The notes under the pieces: generated by a model
Told to the model about the DNA's origin: nothing
Databases searched by the model: none
Seen by the model: the letters and a program-made list of their open reading frames with translations, nothing else
Shown: one piece after another, positions 54,955 to 63,974 of the stretch
How positions within the stretch are numbered: position 1 is the stretch's first letter
How the letters are laid out: each line of letters opens with the position of its first letter
Translations under genes and position numbers: made by a program
Origin: Nocardioides dokdonensis FR1436
GTDB taxonomy: Bacteria > Actinomycetota > Actinomycetes > Propionibacteriales > Nocardioidaceae
Direction: 5' to 3'
DNA: 64,000 nucleotides
NCBI RefSeq assembly: GCF_001653335.1
Contig: NZ_CP015079.1
Coordinates: 3,658,001-3,722,000 of the forward strand

Positions 54955-56884
54955 CCGGATGCCCGGTCCCGGGTGGGGCGGCCCGGTCGGCCTGGGCCGA
55001 CTCGTCCGGCTCGAGCGGGGACCCGGCGGACATCGCCTCCACGATGCCGCGGGCCAGCGACTGCGGGCTCAGCCCGATGCGCTCGAGGATGACCGCGCGC
55101 TTGGCGTGGTCGAGGAACTCCTGCGGGATGCCGTGCAGGCGCACCGGGGTGTCGATGCCGGCGGCGTTGAGGGCCTGCAGCAGGCTCGCGCCGCAGCCGC
55201 CCTGGACGCCGTTGTCCTCCAGGCTGACCACGAGGCGGTGCTCGCGGGCCAGGTCGAGGAGGGCGGGGTCGACCGGCTTGACCCAGCGGGGGTCGACGAC
55301 GGTGACACCGATGCCCTGCGCGACCAGGCGGTCGGCCACCTCGACGGCGGTGGTGGCCATCGAGCCCACCGCGACCACGAGGACGTCGCGGACGCCGTTG
55401 CGCACCAACACGTCGCACCCGCCGACGCGGTCGATCGCCTCGATGTCGTCCGGCGGCGGCCCCTTGGGGAAGCGCACCACGGTCGGGGCGTCGTCGACGT
55501 CGACGGCCTCGTCGAGCAGCTCGCGCAGCCGGGTGGCGTCGCGCGGGGCGGCCAGGCGCAGGCGCGGGACGATCTGCAGCATGGACATGTCCCACATGCC
55601 GTTGTGGCTGGCCCCGTCGTCGCCGGTCACCCCGGAGCGGTCCAGCACGAAGGTGACGCCGCAGCGGTGCAGCGCCACGTCCATCAGGATCTGGTCGAAG
55701 GCCCGGTTGAGGAAGGTGGCGTAGAGCGCGACCACCGGGTGCAGGCCGCCCATCGCCAGGCCGGCCGCCGACGTCGCGGCGTGCTGCTCGGCGATCCCGA
55801 CGTCGAAGGTGCGCTCGGGGAAGCGGGCCTGGAACTTGTCGAGGCCCACGGGGTGCATCATCGCCGCGGTGATCGCGACGACGTCCTTGCGCCGGTGCCC
55901 GATCTCGACCATGTCGTCGGCGAAGTGGTCGGTCCAGATCCGACCGCGGGCCTTCTCCTCGCCCGACTCGATGTCGAAGGGCTGCGGGGAGTGGAACTGG
56001 TCGGCCTCGTGGCGCTCCGCGGCGTCGTACCCGAATCCCTTGCGGGTCAGCGCGTGCACGATCACCGGCCCGCCGAACTTCTTGGCCTGGCTCAGCGCGG
56101 TCTCCATCGCGACCCGGTCGTGCCCGTCGACGGGGCCGACGTACTTCAGGCCCAGGTCCTCGAAGAGCCCCTGCGGAGCGAGCGCGTCCTTGAGGCCCTT
56201 CTTCATCGCGTGCAGCGCGTCGTACGCCGCTGCGCCGACGCCCGGCACGGCGTGCAGCCGCTTCTTGACCTGGTCGAGCAGGGTCTCGTAGCGCGGGTCG
56301 GTGCGCAGCGAGCTGAGCGCGGTGGCCAGGCCACCGATGGTCGGGGTGTAGGAGCGGCCGTTGTCGTTGACGACGATGACCAGGCGGCTGCTGCGCGCGA
56401 CCGCGATGTTGTTCAGCGCCTCCCAGGCCATGCCGCCGGTCAGCGCACCGTCACCGGTGATGGCCACGACGTGGCGGTCCTCGCCCCGGATGGCGTAGGC
56501 CTTGGCCAGGCCGTCGGCGTAGGACAGCGCCGTGGAGGCGTGGGAGTTCTCGACGATGTCGTGCGGGGACTCGGCCTGGCTGGGGTAGCCCGAGAGACCG
56601 CCCTCCTGGCGCAGGGTGTCGAAGTCGCCCGCGCGCCCGGTGAGCATCTTGTGCACGTAGCCCTGGTGACCGGTGTCGAGGACGATCCGGTCGCGCGGGG
56701 AGTCGAAGACCCGGTGCACGGCCATGGTCAGCTCGACGACCCCGAGGTTCGGGCCGAGGTGGCCCCCGACCTTGGAGGTCGAGCGGACCAGCAGGTCGCG
56801 GATCTCGCTGGCGAGGGTCTCGAGCTGGGCGTCGTCGAGCCCGCGGAGGTCACGCGGTCCCGAGATGGTCTCGAGGATCGACAT
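54938..56884 (-). CDS. dxs: 1-deoxy-D-xylulose-5-phosphate synthase
   Basis: A 648-residue thiamine-diphosphate enzyme. The ATG at 56884 ([20 protein letters not shown]) follows AAGGAG. The ThDP motif is [20 protein letters not shown], the catalytic centre includes [19 protein letters not shown] text ([19 protein letters not shown]), and the C-terminal domain is the transketolase-like [18 protein letters not shown]. It makes DXP from pyruvate and glyceraldehyde-3-phosphate, the first step of the MEP isoprenoid pathway. Confidence 0.97.
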   Translation of the reverse strand: MSILETISGPRDLRGLDDAQLETLASEIRDLLVRSTSKVGGHLGPNLGVVELTMAVHRVFDSPRDRIVLDTGHQGYVHKMLTGRAGDFDTLRQEGGLSGYPSQAESPHDIVENSHASTALSYADGLAKAYAIRGEDRHVVAITGDGALTGGMAWEALNNIAVARSSRLVIVVNDNGRSYTPTIGGLATALSSLRTDPRYETLLDQVKKRLHAVPGVGAAAYDALHAMKKGLKDALAPQGLFEDLGLKYVGPVDGHDRVAMETALSQAKKFGGPVIVHALTRKGFGYDAAERHEADQFHSPQPFDIESGEEKARGRIWTDHFADDMVEIGHRRKDVVAITAAMMHPVGLDKFQARFPERTFDVGIAEQHAATSAAGLAMGGLHPVVALYATFLNRAFDQILMDVALHRCGVTFVLDRSGVTGDDGASHNGMWDMSMLQIVPRLRLAAPRDATRLRELLDEAVDVDDAPTVVRFPKGPPPDDIEAIDRVGGCDVLVRNGVRDVLVVAVGSMATTAVEVADRLVAQGIGVTVVDPRWVKPVDPALLDLAREHRLVVSLEDNGVQGGCGASLLQALNAAGIDTPVRLHGIPQEFLDHAKRAVILERIGLSPQSLARGIVEAMSAGSPLEPDESAQADRAAPPGTGHPVERPR

Positions 56885-56939
56885 GGGACTCCTTGCGGGT
56901 GGGTGCTGGGTGGGCCGGGGCAAGTCTAGAGGCCGGACC

Positions 56940-57878
56940 TCAGCGATCCAGCACCGCGACCGCGGGTTCCTGGAGACTGCCGATCCACACGCGTCCCTCG
57001 TGCTCGCGCACACCGGTGGCCATGTGGAAGTCGTCCGTGGCGATGTCGTGGTCGAGGACCAGCCGCCCGGTGTCGTCGTAGGCCTGCACCCGGCACGTGC
57101 GCGCCGGCTTGGGTTGCAGGGCCGCGGGGATGCGCGTCACCTGGCGGCGCAGCCACTGCGGGCCACGCTGGAGACGTTCGACGACGGGGTCGCGCGGGCT
57201 GGCGATCGCGACCCAGATCAGGCCGTCGCTGCCCCGGGCGATGTTGTCGGGGTAGCCGGGCAGGTCCTCGACCAGGAAGTCACGGGTGCCGGCGCGCTCC
57301 CCGCTCAGCCAGTGGCGCACGACGGTGCGGGCGCCGGTCTCGGCCACGGCGACGAAGGACTCGTCGCCGGCCAGGGCGACGCCGTTGGCGAAGGCCAGGC
57401 CCTCGAGGACGACGCTGACCTCCCCGTCGGTGCCCAGCCGCAGCAACCGGCCCGTGCGGGTGTCCTGCACGAAGTCGTCCTTCCACCGCTCGACGGAGAA
57501 GCGGGTCGAGGAGTCGCTGAACCACACCGTGCCGTCTGCGGCGACCGCTGCGTTGTTGCAGAAGAGCATCGGGGCCCCGTCGACGGTCCCCACCACCTGC
57601 TCGACGTCGCCCGAGCCGGTGTCGACCAGCAGCAGGCCCCGGTGCGCGTCGCAGACCAGGACCCGACCGTCGGGGTGCAGCTCGAGCCCGAGCGGGCGAC
57701 CACCGGTGTGGGCGACCCGGTCGATGCGACGTCCGTCGTGGGAGACCCGGAAGATCGCGCCGTCGTCGGTCCCGGTGAGCACCGACCCCTCGTGCGGGCC
57801 GTCGGGCAGGACGAGGACGTCCTCGGCGCCGTGCCCGGGGACGGGGTGGATCTCGAGTCGGTGCGCGGCGGGGGTCAT
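56940..57878 (-). CDS. SMP-30/gluconolactonase-like beta-propeller protein
   Basis: A 312-residue protein with six-bladed propeller repeats such as [19 protein letters not shown] and [14 protein letters not shown], and a metal-site candidate [15 protein letters not shown]. Relatives include strictosidine synthase-like and lactonase enzymes. Without the exact metal-binding residues confirmed, the substrate is open. ATG at 57878 overlaps the NUDIX stop (ATGA). Confidence 0.8.
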   Translation of the reverse strand: MTPAAHRLEIHPVPGHGAEDVLVLPDGPHEGSVLTGTDDGAIFRVSHDGRRIDRVAHTGGRPLGLELHPDGRVLVCDAHRGLLLVDTGSGDVEQVVGTVDGAPMLFCNNAAVAADGTVWFSDSSTRFSVERWKDDFVQDTRTGRLLRLGTDGEVSVVLEGLAFANGVALAGDESFVAVAETGARTVVRHWLSGERAGTRDFLVEDLPGYPDNIARGSDGLIWVAIASPRDPVVERLQRGPQWLRRQVTRIPAALQPKPARTCRVQAYDDTGRLVLDHDIATDDFHMATGVREHEGRVWIGSLQEPAVAVLDR

Positions 57879-58300
57879 CGGCACAGCCTCGCGTAGTCGG
57901 GCGAGTCGAGGAAGAGGGGCAGCAGGAGTCGACCCGACAGGGTGAGGTCGAGGCCGAGGACCGACTCGGGCGCCACGAACACCATCTGGCGGCCCTCCCC
58001 GCACACGATGTCGGCGTCGGCCAGGTCGACCGCGCCGGCGAAGAGGTGCACGGTGTCGTCGCCGCCGCAGACCGGGCTGAAGTAGGTCCACTCCCCTGCC
58101 GGGCTCAGGCCGGCGTCGAGGTGCACGCCGGTCTCCTCGGCCAGCTCGCGGTAGGCCGCCTGCTCGGCGGTCTCCCCCGGCTCGATCGAGCCGCCCGGCA
58201 GGCCCCACTTCTCGGGGTCCATCAGCGGGTGCTCGTCGCGCTCCTGCATCAGCAGCCAGCCGCGACGGTCGACGAGGGCGATGCTCGAGAACGCGTGCAT
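57875..58300 (-). CDS. NUDIX hydrolase
   Basis: A 141-residue NUDIX protein starting MHAFSSIALVDRRGWLLMQE. The NUDIX box, GGSIEPGETAEQAAYRELAEETGV (37-59 region), has the expected G, E, REL and EE residues. It hydrolyses a nucleoside diphosphate linked to another group. The neighbouring beta-propeller lactonase-like gene overlaps it by 4 bases. Confidence 0.9.
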   Translation of the reverse strand: MHAFSSIALVDRRGWLLMQERDEHPLMDPEKWGLPGGSIEPGETAEQAAYRELAEETGVHLDAGLSPAGEWTYFSPVCGGDDTVHLFAGAVDLADADIVCGEGRQMVFVAPESVLGLDLTLSGRLLLPLFLDSPDYARLCR

Positions 58301-58329
58301 GCGGGCCAAGCGTGCCAGAGGGCACCAGG

Positions 58330-58701
58330 TCAGAGGCGCGCGATGTAGCGACGCCCGCGCAGCGCCTCCTCGACCAGCCCGACCGCGCGGCGTACGCCGG
58401 TGAGCCGGGCGTCCTCGATCAGCCAGGTCTGCACCGCCGCCTCGACCACGTCGGGCGTGGCGACGTCGCGGAGCTCGGAACGGGCCTCGCTGAGCCCGCG
58501 CCGGGCCGCCGCCTGCCCCGCCTCGACGTGCAGCACGGCGAACCGGGCCAGCACGACCACGTGCTTGCGCAGCGCGGGGTAGCCGCGGAAGTCCGGCGGG
58601 CAGAGGTCGAGCAGCCAGCTCGCGGCGGTGGCCTCCCAGTCGGGCGCGTCCGGGGGACGCACCTCGGTGGGCCAACCGGGAGGGGCGACGTGGGTGGGCA
58701 T
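58330..58701 (-). CDS. conserved hypothetical protein
   Basis: A 123-residue, mostly helical protein with Trp-rich N-terminus (EATAASWLLDLCPPDFRGYP) and a Leu/Arg-rich helical repeat. No domain was recognised. Similar small proteins are common in actinobacteria beside NUDIX genes. The ATG at 58701 is plausible but no strong ribosome binding site is seen. It precedes the NUDIX gene by 29 bases on the same strand. Confidence 0.6.
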   Translation of the reverse strand: MPTHVAPPGWPTEVRPPDAPDWEATAASWLLDLCPPDFRGYPALRKHVVVLARFAVLHVEAGQAAARRGLSEARSELRDVATPDVVEAAVQTWLIEDARLTGVRRAVGLVEEALRGRRYIARL

Positions 58702-58745
58702 CCCCCCACTCTACTCGAACGTCTGTTCGATGTCTGCGCCGGCGC

Positions 58746-59153
58746 TCAGGCGGAGGCCAGGAAGCTGAACCGGACCTCGCGGTCGGGGTTGTCGACGTTG
58801 AGGTCGACCAGGCAGATGCTCTGCCAGGTGCCGAGGGCGAGCCGCCCGTCGAGGACCGGGACGCTCGCGTAGGGCGGGATGAGCGCGGGCATGACGTGCG
58901 ACCGGCCGTGACCGGGCGTGCCGTGCCGGTGCTTCCACCGCTCGTCGGTGGGCAGCAGGTCCGCCAGGGCGTTGAGCAGGTCGTCGTCGCTGCCGGCGCC
59001 GGTCTCGAGGATCGCGATCCCGGCGGTGGCGTGCGGCACGAAGACGTGCAGCAGCCCGTCGCCGCGACCGGCGCACCACTCCTGCGCCTCGCGGGTCAGG
59101 TCGACGACGACGTCACGCGTGCCGGTGTGCACGCTGCGGGTCTCGGAGTCCAT
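58746..59153 (-). CDS. YjbQ/UPF0047-family protein
   Basis: A 135-residue protein with the YjbQ motifs LLHVFVPHATAGIAILETG, HVMPALIPPYASVPVLDGR, LGTWQSICLVDLN and a C-terminal FSFLAS. Family members bind thiamine phosphate-like or metal ligands and have been called secondary thiamine-phosphate synthase, though evidence is thin. The ATG at 59153 is close to the M3 peptidase stop (5 bases). Confidence 0.86.
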   Translation of the reverse strand: MDSETRSVHTGTRDVVVDLTREAQEWCAGRGDGLLHVFVPHATAGIAILETGAGSDDDLLNALADLLPTDERWKHRHGTPGHGRSHVMPALIPPYASVPVLDGRLALGTWQSICLVDLNVDNPDREVRFSFLASA

Positions 59154-59158
59154 CGGGC

Positions 59159-61087
59159 TCACCTCTCCAGCCAGGCCGTGAAGGCCGCGGGCTCGTAGGG
59201 TCGGCCGAGGAAGTCCTCGACCAGGTCTGCGGCGTCCTTGCTGCCGCCGGCGGCCAGCACCCGGTCGCGGTAGCGGGTGGTCACCTCGGGCGCGAACAGG
59301 TCCTCGGCGTCGAAGGCCGAGAACAGGTCCTTCGCGATCACGAGGCTCCACATGTAGGTGTAGTAGGCCGAGGTGTAGCCGCCGAGGTGGCCGAAGCCGC
59401 AGTGGAAGTGCGTGCCGGGCAGCGCGGCCCACACGGCGTACTGCTCGGAGAGCTCGCGCGAGCGGGCGGTGAGGTCCTCGGGCCGCTCGGCGTGGAAGCG
59501 GTAGGAGATCGAGGCGTAGTACATCTGGGTGCGGGCGTGGACGCCCTTGCCGAACTCCTCCGCGGCCCGCATCTGCGCCACGAGCGCCGCGGGGATCGCG
59601 CGGCCGTCGGCGTCGGTGGCGAAGCCCGCCAGGACGTCCGCGTCCCAGGCCCACTCCTCGAGCATCTGGCTGGGCGCCTCGACGAAGTCCCACTCGGTCG
59701 CCACGCCGGAGAACCGGACCCACTGGTGCCGCCCGGCGAGCACGTGGTGGAGCAGGTGGCCGAACTCGTGGAAGAGCGTCACCACCTCGGAGTGCTCCAT
59801 CAGCCCGCGCCCGAAGTTGCACACCAGCACGCCCTCGGGCAGCTGCCGGCCCTCGACGCCGGGGACGAGGTCGAACTGCGCGGCGTGGTTGTACTTGCCC
59901 GGGCGCGGGTGCAGGTCGAGATGGATGCGGCCGAGCGGCCCGTCCGCCCCCGCCAGCGCGACGTCGTACGCCGCCACGTCGTCGTGCCAGGTCGGCGCGT
60001 CGGGGACGGGGGTCCAGGTCAGCCCGAAGAGTCGGCCCGTGACGTCGAGCAGGCCCTGGCGGACCCGGGTGAAGTCGAAGTAGCGCCGCACCTCGTGGGC
60101 GTCGACCTCGTAGCGCTCGCGACGCACGACCTCGGTGTAGAAGCGGGCGTCCGCGACGGTGAGGTGCTCGAGGTCGGGGCGGTCGGCGCGCGCCCGCTCG
60201 GTCAGCACCGCGGCGTCACGCTCGGCCGCAGCGCTCGCCTCGCGGGCGATCTGGTCGATGAAGTCGCCGATGGCCGCCCCCGAGCCGATCATCTTCACCT
60301 CGGCGTCGTAGTCGGGCCAGCCGTCGTAGCCCAGCAGCCGGGCGCGCTCGTCGCGCACGGCGAGCAGCTCGCGCAGCACCTCGTCGTTCTCCGGCCAGGC
60401 CAGGTCGAGGAAGGCGCTCATCACCGCGTGCCGCGCCTCGGCATCGGTCGAGAACGTGAGGAACGGGTGCGTGTCGGGGTAGTCGGTGGTGATCGTGACG
60501 GTGCCGTCGGGCGCCTGCGGGTGCGCCTCGACGTAGTCGTCGGGCAGCCCGGCGAGGGCCGAGGCGGGCAGCTGCGTGGCCCGGGCCCCGTCGCGGATGT
60601 GCCGCCCGAAGGCCTGCGAGAGGTCGTTCTCGCGCTCGCCGAGCACCCGCAGCCGCTCGCGGGTCTCGTCGTCGCGGTCGACACCGGCCCGGCGGAACGC
60701 CCGCAGCGCGTCGGCCAGGACGCGGTGCGCCGCCGGGTCGAGCCCGTCGGTGGGCACGGCCGCGAGCCGCTCGTAGAGCACCGGGTCGAGCATCAGCGCG
60801 GTCTGGAAGCGGTTCGCCTCCTGCTCGGCCGCCTCGGCGGCGCTGCGCAGCCCGGCGTCCGGGTGCACCTGGCTGAGCAGCGACGAGGCGGCGAACGCGT
60901 TCGCGAGCGCGATGTGCAGGTCGTTCCAGAGCGGCAGCGCCTCCCCCGACCCCGGCTCCAAGGCCCGGAGCACGTCGGCCACACGCCCGGCCTCCGCGAG
61001 CGGCGCCGTGGTGCGTTCCTGCAGGAACGCGCCCCAGGCGGCGGTGTCGTCGGCGGGCGGCAGCACGAGCGGCGTCGGAGTCACCAC
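59159..61087 (-). CDS. M3-family metallopeptidase (Dcp/oligopeptidase A-like)
   Basis: A 642-residue zinc peptidase. The active-site motif is VVTLFHEFGHLLHHVL (HEFGH at 440-444), with the third ligand in WDFVEAPSQMLEEW. These proteins cut peptides of up to about 20 residues in the cytoplasm. The start is one of two consecutive GTG codons (61087 or 61084). Confidence 0.93.
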   Translation of the reverse strand: MVTPTPLVLPPADDTAAWGAFLQERTTAPLAEAGRVADVLRALEPGSGEALPLWNDLHIALANAFAASSLLSQVHPDAGLRSAAEAAEQEANRFQTALMLDPVLYERLAAVPTDGLDPAAHRVLADALRAFRRAGVDRDDETRERLRVLGERENDLSQAFGRHIRDGARATQLPASALAGLPDDYVEAHPQAPDGTVTITTDYPDTHPFLTFSTDAEARHAVMSAFLDLAWPENDEVLRELLAVRDERARLLGYDGWPDYDAEVKMIGSGAAIGDFIDQIAREASAAAERDAAVLTERARADRPDLEHLTVADARFYTEVVRRERYEVDAHEVRRYFDFTRVRQGLLDVTGRLFGLTWTPVPDAPTWHDDVAAYDVALAGADGPLGRIHLDLHPRPGKYNHAAQFDLVPGVEGRQLPEGVLVCNFGRGLMEHSEVVTLFHEFGHLLHHVLAGRHQWVRFSGVATEWDFVEAPSQMLEEWAWDADVLAGFATDADGRAIPAALVAQMRAAEEFGKGVHARTQMYYASISYRFHAERPEDLTARSRELSEQYAVWAALPGTHFHCGFGHLGGYTSAYYTYMWSLVIAKDLFSAFDAEDLFAPEVTTRYRDRVLAAGGSKDAADLVEDFLGRPYEPAAFTAWLER

Positions 61088-61121
61088 GGCAGGCTACCCA
61101 CGCCCGCCCCCGACCGGCTCC

Positions 61122-61706
61122 TCAGATGTCGAGACCGGTGCCGTCCTGGCCGCCGAGCGGGTCGGAGAGCCCGCCGGCACAGCTGGCGAACGGCTCGGGC
61201 GCGGTCTCGCCGGCGCCGAAGGACTCGATGAAGAGCGCAAGGCGCGGGTCGTCGGCGCCGATCAGCGACAGCTGGCTGCCCCAGACCGTGACCACCACCG
61301 GGGCGACCTGGCTCCGCCACGGGGTGAGGATGCCGTTGTCGGGCAGCACCGCGGCGAGCGCGTCGACGTCGGCCGGCGGCGTACCGGGTCGGTAGGAGAT
61401 CAGCACGGTCCCGTGCTCGAGGTCGTGGACCACGTTCTCGGGGCGCACCTGGGTGTCGTAGACCCCGCAGTCGAGCCACCGGTCGGCGTGCGGACCGCCC
61501 ACCGGCGGGTCCTGCTCGTAGTCGACGTCGCCCTCGACGTGCTTGATCACCAGGTCCTCGTAGACCCGGACGTCGTCGAGGGTGCGGTCGACCGACTCCT
61601 CGACCAGCAGGGGCACCAGCACGGCCGCCCCGACGAGCAGGGTCGAGACCACCAGCGTCACGACCAGCGCGACCAGCGGCGCGCGGTCGCGTCGCTCCTC
61701 GCTCAC
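61122..61706 (-). CDS. DUF3105 membrane-anchored protein
   Basis: A 194-residue protein; GTG at 61706 (MSEERRDRAPLVALVV) overlaps the preceding small gene (GTGA). A membrane helix (about 9-35) is followed by an extracytoplasmic domain with YDTQVRPENVVHDLEHGTVLISYRPG, the DUF3105 signature containing a conserved His. Cys residues (LDCGVYD, FASCAGG) may form a disulfide. Function is unknown. Confidence 0.82.
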   Translation of the reverse strand: MSEERRDRAPLVALVVTLVVSTLLVGAAVLVPLLVEESVDRTLDDVRVYEDLVIKHVEGDVDYEQDPPVGGPHADRWLDCGVYDTQVRPENVVHDLEHGTVLISYRPGTPPADVDALAAVLPDNGILTPWRSQVAPVVVTVWGSQLSLIGADDPRLALFIESFGAGETAPEPFASCAGGLSDPLGGQDGTGLDI

Positions 61707-61885
61707 GAGTCGAGCAGCCGCTCGACCCGCTCGACCTTCGCGGTGAGCTGGCCGTCCCAGCCGGGACGGATGTCGGCCTTGAGCACCAGCCCGACGCGGG
61801 GAGACACCTCGGCGACCACGTCGACGGCACGCTTGACGACCGCCATCACCTCGTCCCACTCGCCCGATTGGTTACGGTGGGACAT
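61703..61885 (-). CDS. small conserved protein, 5' region next to integrated element
   Basis: A 60-residue protein whose core DEVMAVVKRAVDVVAEVSPRVGLV and ADIRPGWDGQL is well packed and likely conserved. The start taken is ATG at 61885; there is no ribosome binding site in front, and the serine integrase gene begins 37 bases away on the other strand. The first codons (MSHRNQSG) and the upstream region may therefore be element-derived. It overlaps the DUF3105 gene by 4 bases. Function unknown. Confidence 0.6.
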   Translation of the reverse strand: MSHRNQSGEWDEVMAVVKRAVDVVAEVSPRVGLVLKADIRPGWDGQLTAKVERVERLLDS

Positions 61886-61921
61886 CGGCAGGAGCGAGGG
61901 CAGGCCGAGGAGGTCACGGAT

Positions 61922-63355
61922 ATGAGGGTAGTCGGATACGCGAGGCTCTCTCGGGCATCGGAGGACTCGACATCGATCCCTAAGCAACGCGACGAGATTG
62001 AGAAGCTCGTGCGATCGCGGGGCTGGGACCTTGTTGGCATTGAGGCAGATGAAGACGCGAGTGCGACCAAGACACGCCTCAACCGTCCCGGGCTGACGGC
62101 GGCTCGTCGGCGCGTGGCCACCGGAGATGCGGATGCAATCGTCGTGTGGCGGTTGGACCGTGTCGCTCGCTCCGTTGTGGACATGGGCACGCTCTTGGAC
62201 GAGGGGCTCCAGATCGTTAGCGCGTCAGAGCCGCTGGACACTACGAACGTCATGGGCCGAGCGATGGTCGAGATCCTCCAGGTGTTCGCGGCTCTTGAAT
62301 CGCGAACGACCGGCGAGCGCGCCAGGGCGACGAAGGCGTTCCTGAAGTCTCGCGGTCGGTGGGGTGGCGGTCCGCGTCCGTACGGCTTCGAGCCGGTCCC
62401 GGCTGCGGACGGGATCGGGAAGGTCCTCCGTCCGGTCGCTGAGGAGGCGCGGGTCGTCGTCCGGATCTTCGATGCGCTCGACGCTGGAGAGGGCGTTTAC
62501 ACGATCGCGCAGGCACTGAACCGTGACGGCGTCCCTACGGCGACGGGGCGCGGCACCTGGAAGCCTGCGAGCGTCCTCAATCTCGCGCGCTCCTGGCACG
62601 TCTCCGGCTTCCTGACGGAGGGCGTCGCTCCGGGCTCGCGCGACCGGCGTCCCGTCCTGGGCGAGGACGGCGAGCGGGTCCGTCCCTGGGCTCCCCTGGT
62701 CGCGGATGATCTCGCGGACCGGGTCCGGGCTCGCGTGACGACGACGGCGCTCGACGAGGAGCGGAGCGCGGCCACGAAGCGCGGGCTTTCCGGCGAGACG
62801 CGACGACTCCTGTCGGGGCTCGCTTTCTGCCGGTGCGGGGAGCGGCTCCTCGTGAAGACGCGCAAGGGTCGTCCGTTCTACGGCTGTCGCGGGCTGGGCG
62901 AGGGCTCTCACGTCCTGGCGGACGCGGTCCTCGTCGAGGAGGCGGCGACGGAGCAGGCGCTCGCACTCTGGGGCTCCTTCCGGGTGACGGACGTCGAGGT
63001 CGAGCGGACCCCGGTCGCGGAGGCGCTGGCGGACGTCGAGCGGTCCCTAGCGGTCCTGGGCGCGGAGATCGTCCGCCCCGGCGCGGACGTCGTCGGGATC
63101 TCCTCGCGGATCTCGGCTCTCTCGGAGGAGCGGGCTCGGCTGGAGGCGACGGAGGACCGGGTCGTCCGGCGCACCCGTACGGAGACGTACGCGGACCTGT
63201 GGGACGGCTGGACCGTCGAGGAGCGGCGCGAGCACCTGGAGATCCTGGGCGCGACCGTCACGGTCCGGGAGGCAGCTCGTCGCGGCTCCTGGGACCCGTC
63301 CCGCGTCGTCCTGGCCGGGGATCACGACTACCTAGCGGGCGCGCTCGACGACTGA
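61922..63355 (+). CDS. int: large serine recombinase (phage-type integrase)
   Basis: A 477-residue serine integrase. The resolvase domain starts MRVVGYARLSRASEDSTSIP with candidate catalytic Ser10; R residues for catalysis follow in VVWRLDRVARSVVDM. The recombinase domain runs GGGPRPYGFEP to VPTATGRGTWKPASV. Near residue 300-325 a zinc-ribbon-like CRCGERLLVKTRKGRPFYGC pattern, and a helical ERARLEATEDRVVRR coiled segment. The ATG at 61922 has AGGAGG at proper spacing; the longer frame upstream is rejected. Confidence 0.9.
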   Translation: MRVVGYARLSRASEDSTSIPKQRDEIEKLVRSRGWDLVGIEADEDASATKTRLNRPGLTAARRRVATGDADAIVVWRLDRVARSVVDMGTLLDEGLQIVSASEPLDTTNVMGRAMVEILQVFAALESRTTGERARATKAFLKSRGRWGGGPRPYGFEPVPAADGIGKVLRPVAEEARVVVRIFDALDAGEGVYTIAQALNRDGVPTATGRGTWKPASVLNLARSWHVSGFLTEGVAPGSRDRRPVLGEDGERVRPWAPLVADDLADRVRARVTTTALDEERSAATKRGLSGETRRLLSGLAFCRCGERLLVKTRKGRPFYGCRGLGEGSHVLADAVLVEEAATEQALALWGSFRVTDVEVERTPVAEALADVERSLAVLGAEIVRPGADVVGISSRISALSEERARLEATEDRVVRRTRTETYADLWDGWTVEERREHLEILGATVTVREAARRGSWDPSRVVLAGDHDYLAGALDD

Positions 63356-63371
63356 CGCTCTCGCGCAACTG

Positions 63372-63402
63372 GAGCCCTGGGACCTGGAGGGTCCTAGGGC
63401 TC
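63372..63402 (+). terminator. hairpin after the integrase gene (likely terminator)
   Basis: Arms GAGCCCT-G-GGACC and GGTCC-T-AGGGCTC pair over 13 positions (one G-T wobble) around the loop TGGAG. It starts 17 bases after the integrase stop. There is no long T-run behind it, so it is an intrinsic-terminator candidate or processing site, as is common in high-GC hosts. Confidence 0.55.
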
Positions 63403-63485
63403 TCGTGCGTCTTGGTGAGCAGCGGAGCCGGTCGAGGCCCTTTCCTCTGTCGAGCAGCGCTCCGGACCCTCTCGCCTCACGATCT

Positions 63486-63516
63486 GAGATCTTCGGGAGA
63501 TCGTGAGCAGCAGGAC
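63486..63516 (+). repeat. hairpin repeat copy A
   Basis: The stem GATCT / AGATC has loop TCGGG, then GTGAGCAGC and AGGAC. It closely matches copy B 82 bases on. The two stems differ by a compensating pair (T-A in A, C-G in B), which suggests that base pairing is selected. Confidence 0.65.
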
Positions 63517-63567
63517 GCGCGTGGGCGGATTCCAACTCCGTAGCGCGATCACGGACCGATCGGAGGA

Positions 63568-63598
63568 GAGATCCTCGCGGATCGTGAGCAGCGGGGAC
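63568..63598 (+). repeat. hairpin repeat copy B
   Basis: The stem GATCC / GGATC has loop TCGC, then GTGAGCAGC and GGGGAC. It matches copy A except for the loop, the covarying stem pair and one base in the tail. Confidence 0.65.
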
Positions 63599-63684
63599 CC
63601 CGCTGGCGTACTCCTTCTCTGTGGGGTTCCTGGAGGCGCGCTCTCACCCGTCAACTAACGCGCTCCTGGGAAGGAGGCTCAGTC

Positions 63685-63879
63685 ATGGCACACGTTCGAC
63701 GTTGCGGACGCTGCGGAGGCTCTCTCCAGGGCCTCCGAGCAGATGCTCGCTGGTGCTCGGCATCCTGCCGGGTCCTGGCCTGCCGGGAGCGTCGGGAGGC
63801 TCGGCTCGTGGCTGAGGCGGTCGCTCGCGCGGAGTCCCGGCTCCTGGCGCACGCTCGCGGGCTCCAGAACGACGACTAG
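63685..63879 (+). CDS. small Cys-rich zinc-ribbon-like protein of the element
   Basis: A 64-residue protein. CGRCGGSLQG and WCSASCR give a Cx2C...Cx3C pattern, likely one zinc ion, followed by a helix rich in Arg/Ala/Glu. The ATG at 63685 has AAGGAGG at ideal spacing, so it should be expressed. Such short proteins near phage integrases may be excision factors (directionality factors) or regulators, but there is no direct evidence here. Confidence 0.65.
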   Translation: MAHVRRCGRCGGSLQGLRADARWCSASCRVLACRERREARLVAEAVARAESRLLAHARGLQNDD

Positions 63880-63892
63880 CGCGGAGGAAAGG

Positions 63893-63912
63893 CGTTCTCG
63901 TGGTGGAGAACG
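63893..63912 (+). other. perfect hairpin after the zinc-ribbon gene
   Basis: CGTTCTC and GAGAACG pair over 7 bases around GTGGTG, 14 bases past the stop. It could end the transcript of the small gene. No T-run follows. Confidence 0.5.
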
Positions 63913-63950
63913 AGGTCACAGAAACTCTCTCCCCTTCTTCCTTTGTTACC

Positions 63951-63974
63951 TGTCGAGTCTTCTTCTTCTCGACA
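63951..63974 (+). other. perfect hairpin with pyrimidine loop near the right edge
   Basis: TGTCGAG and CTCGACA pair over 7 bases around a TCT/CTT-rich 10-base loop. It lies in an AT-richer, pyrimidine-rich segment with no gene in view, so it may precede the next element gene. Confidence 0.5.

Larger units (their letters stand above)
63356..63684. other. 329-base non-coding stretch with repeated hairpins
   Basis: No coding gene is supported. The stretch holds a long hairpin after the integrase (63372-63402), and two 31-base repeats of the form hairpin + GTGAGCAGC (63486-63516 and 63568-63598). GTGAGCAGC also occurs at 63415-63423. It could be an attachment region, a non-coding RNA or a protein-binding repeat. 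Promoter elements for the small gene are not obvious. Confidence 0.55.

Noticed and set aside
61868..61921. Earlier ATG for the serine integrase
   Set aside because: The 18 extra residues do not belong to the resolvase domain. AGGAGG precedes the ATG at 61922, and the resolvase fold begins there.
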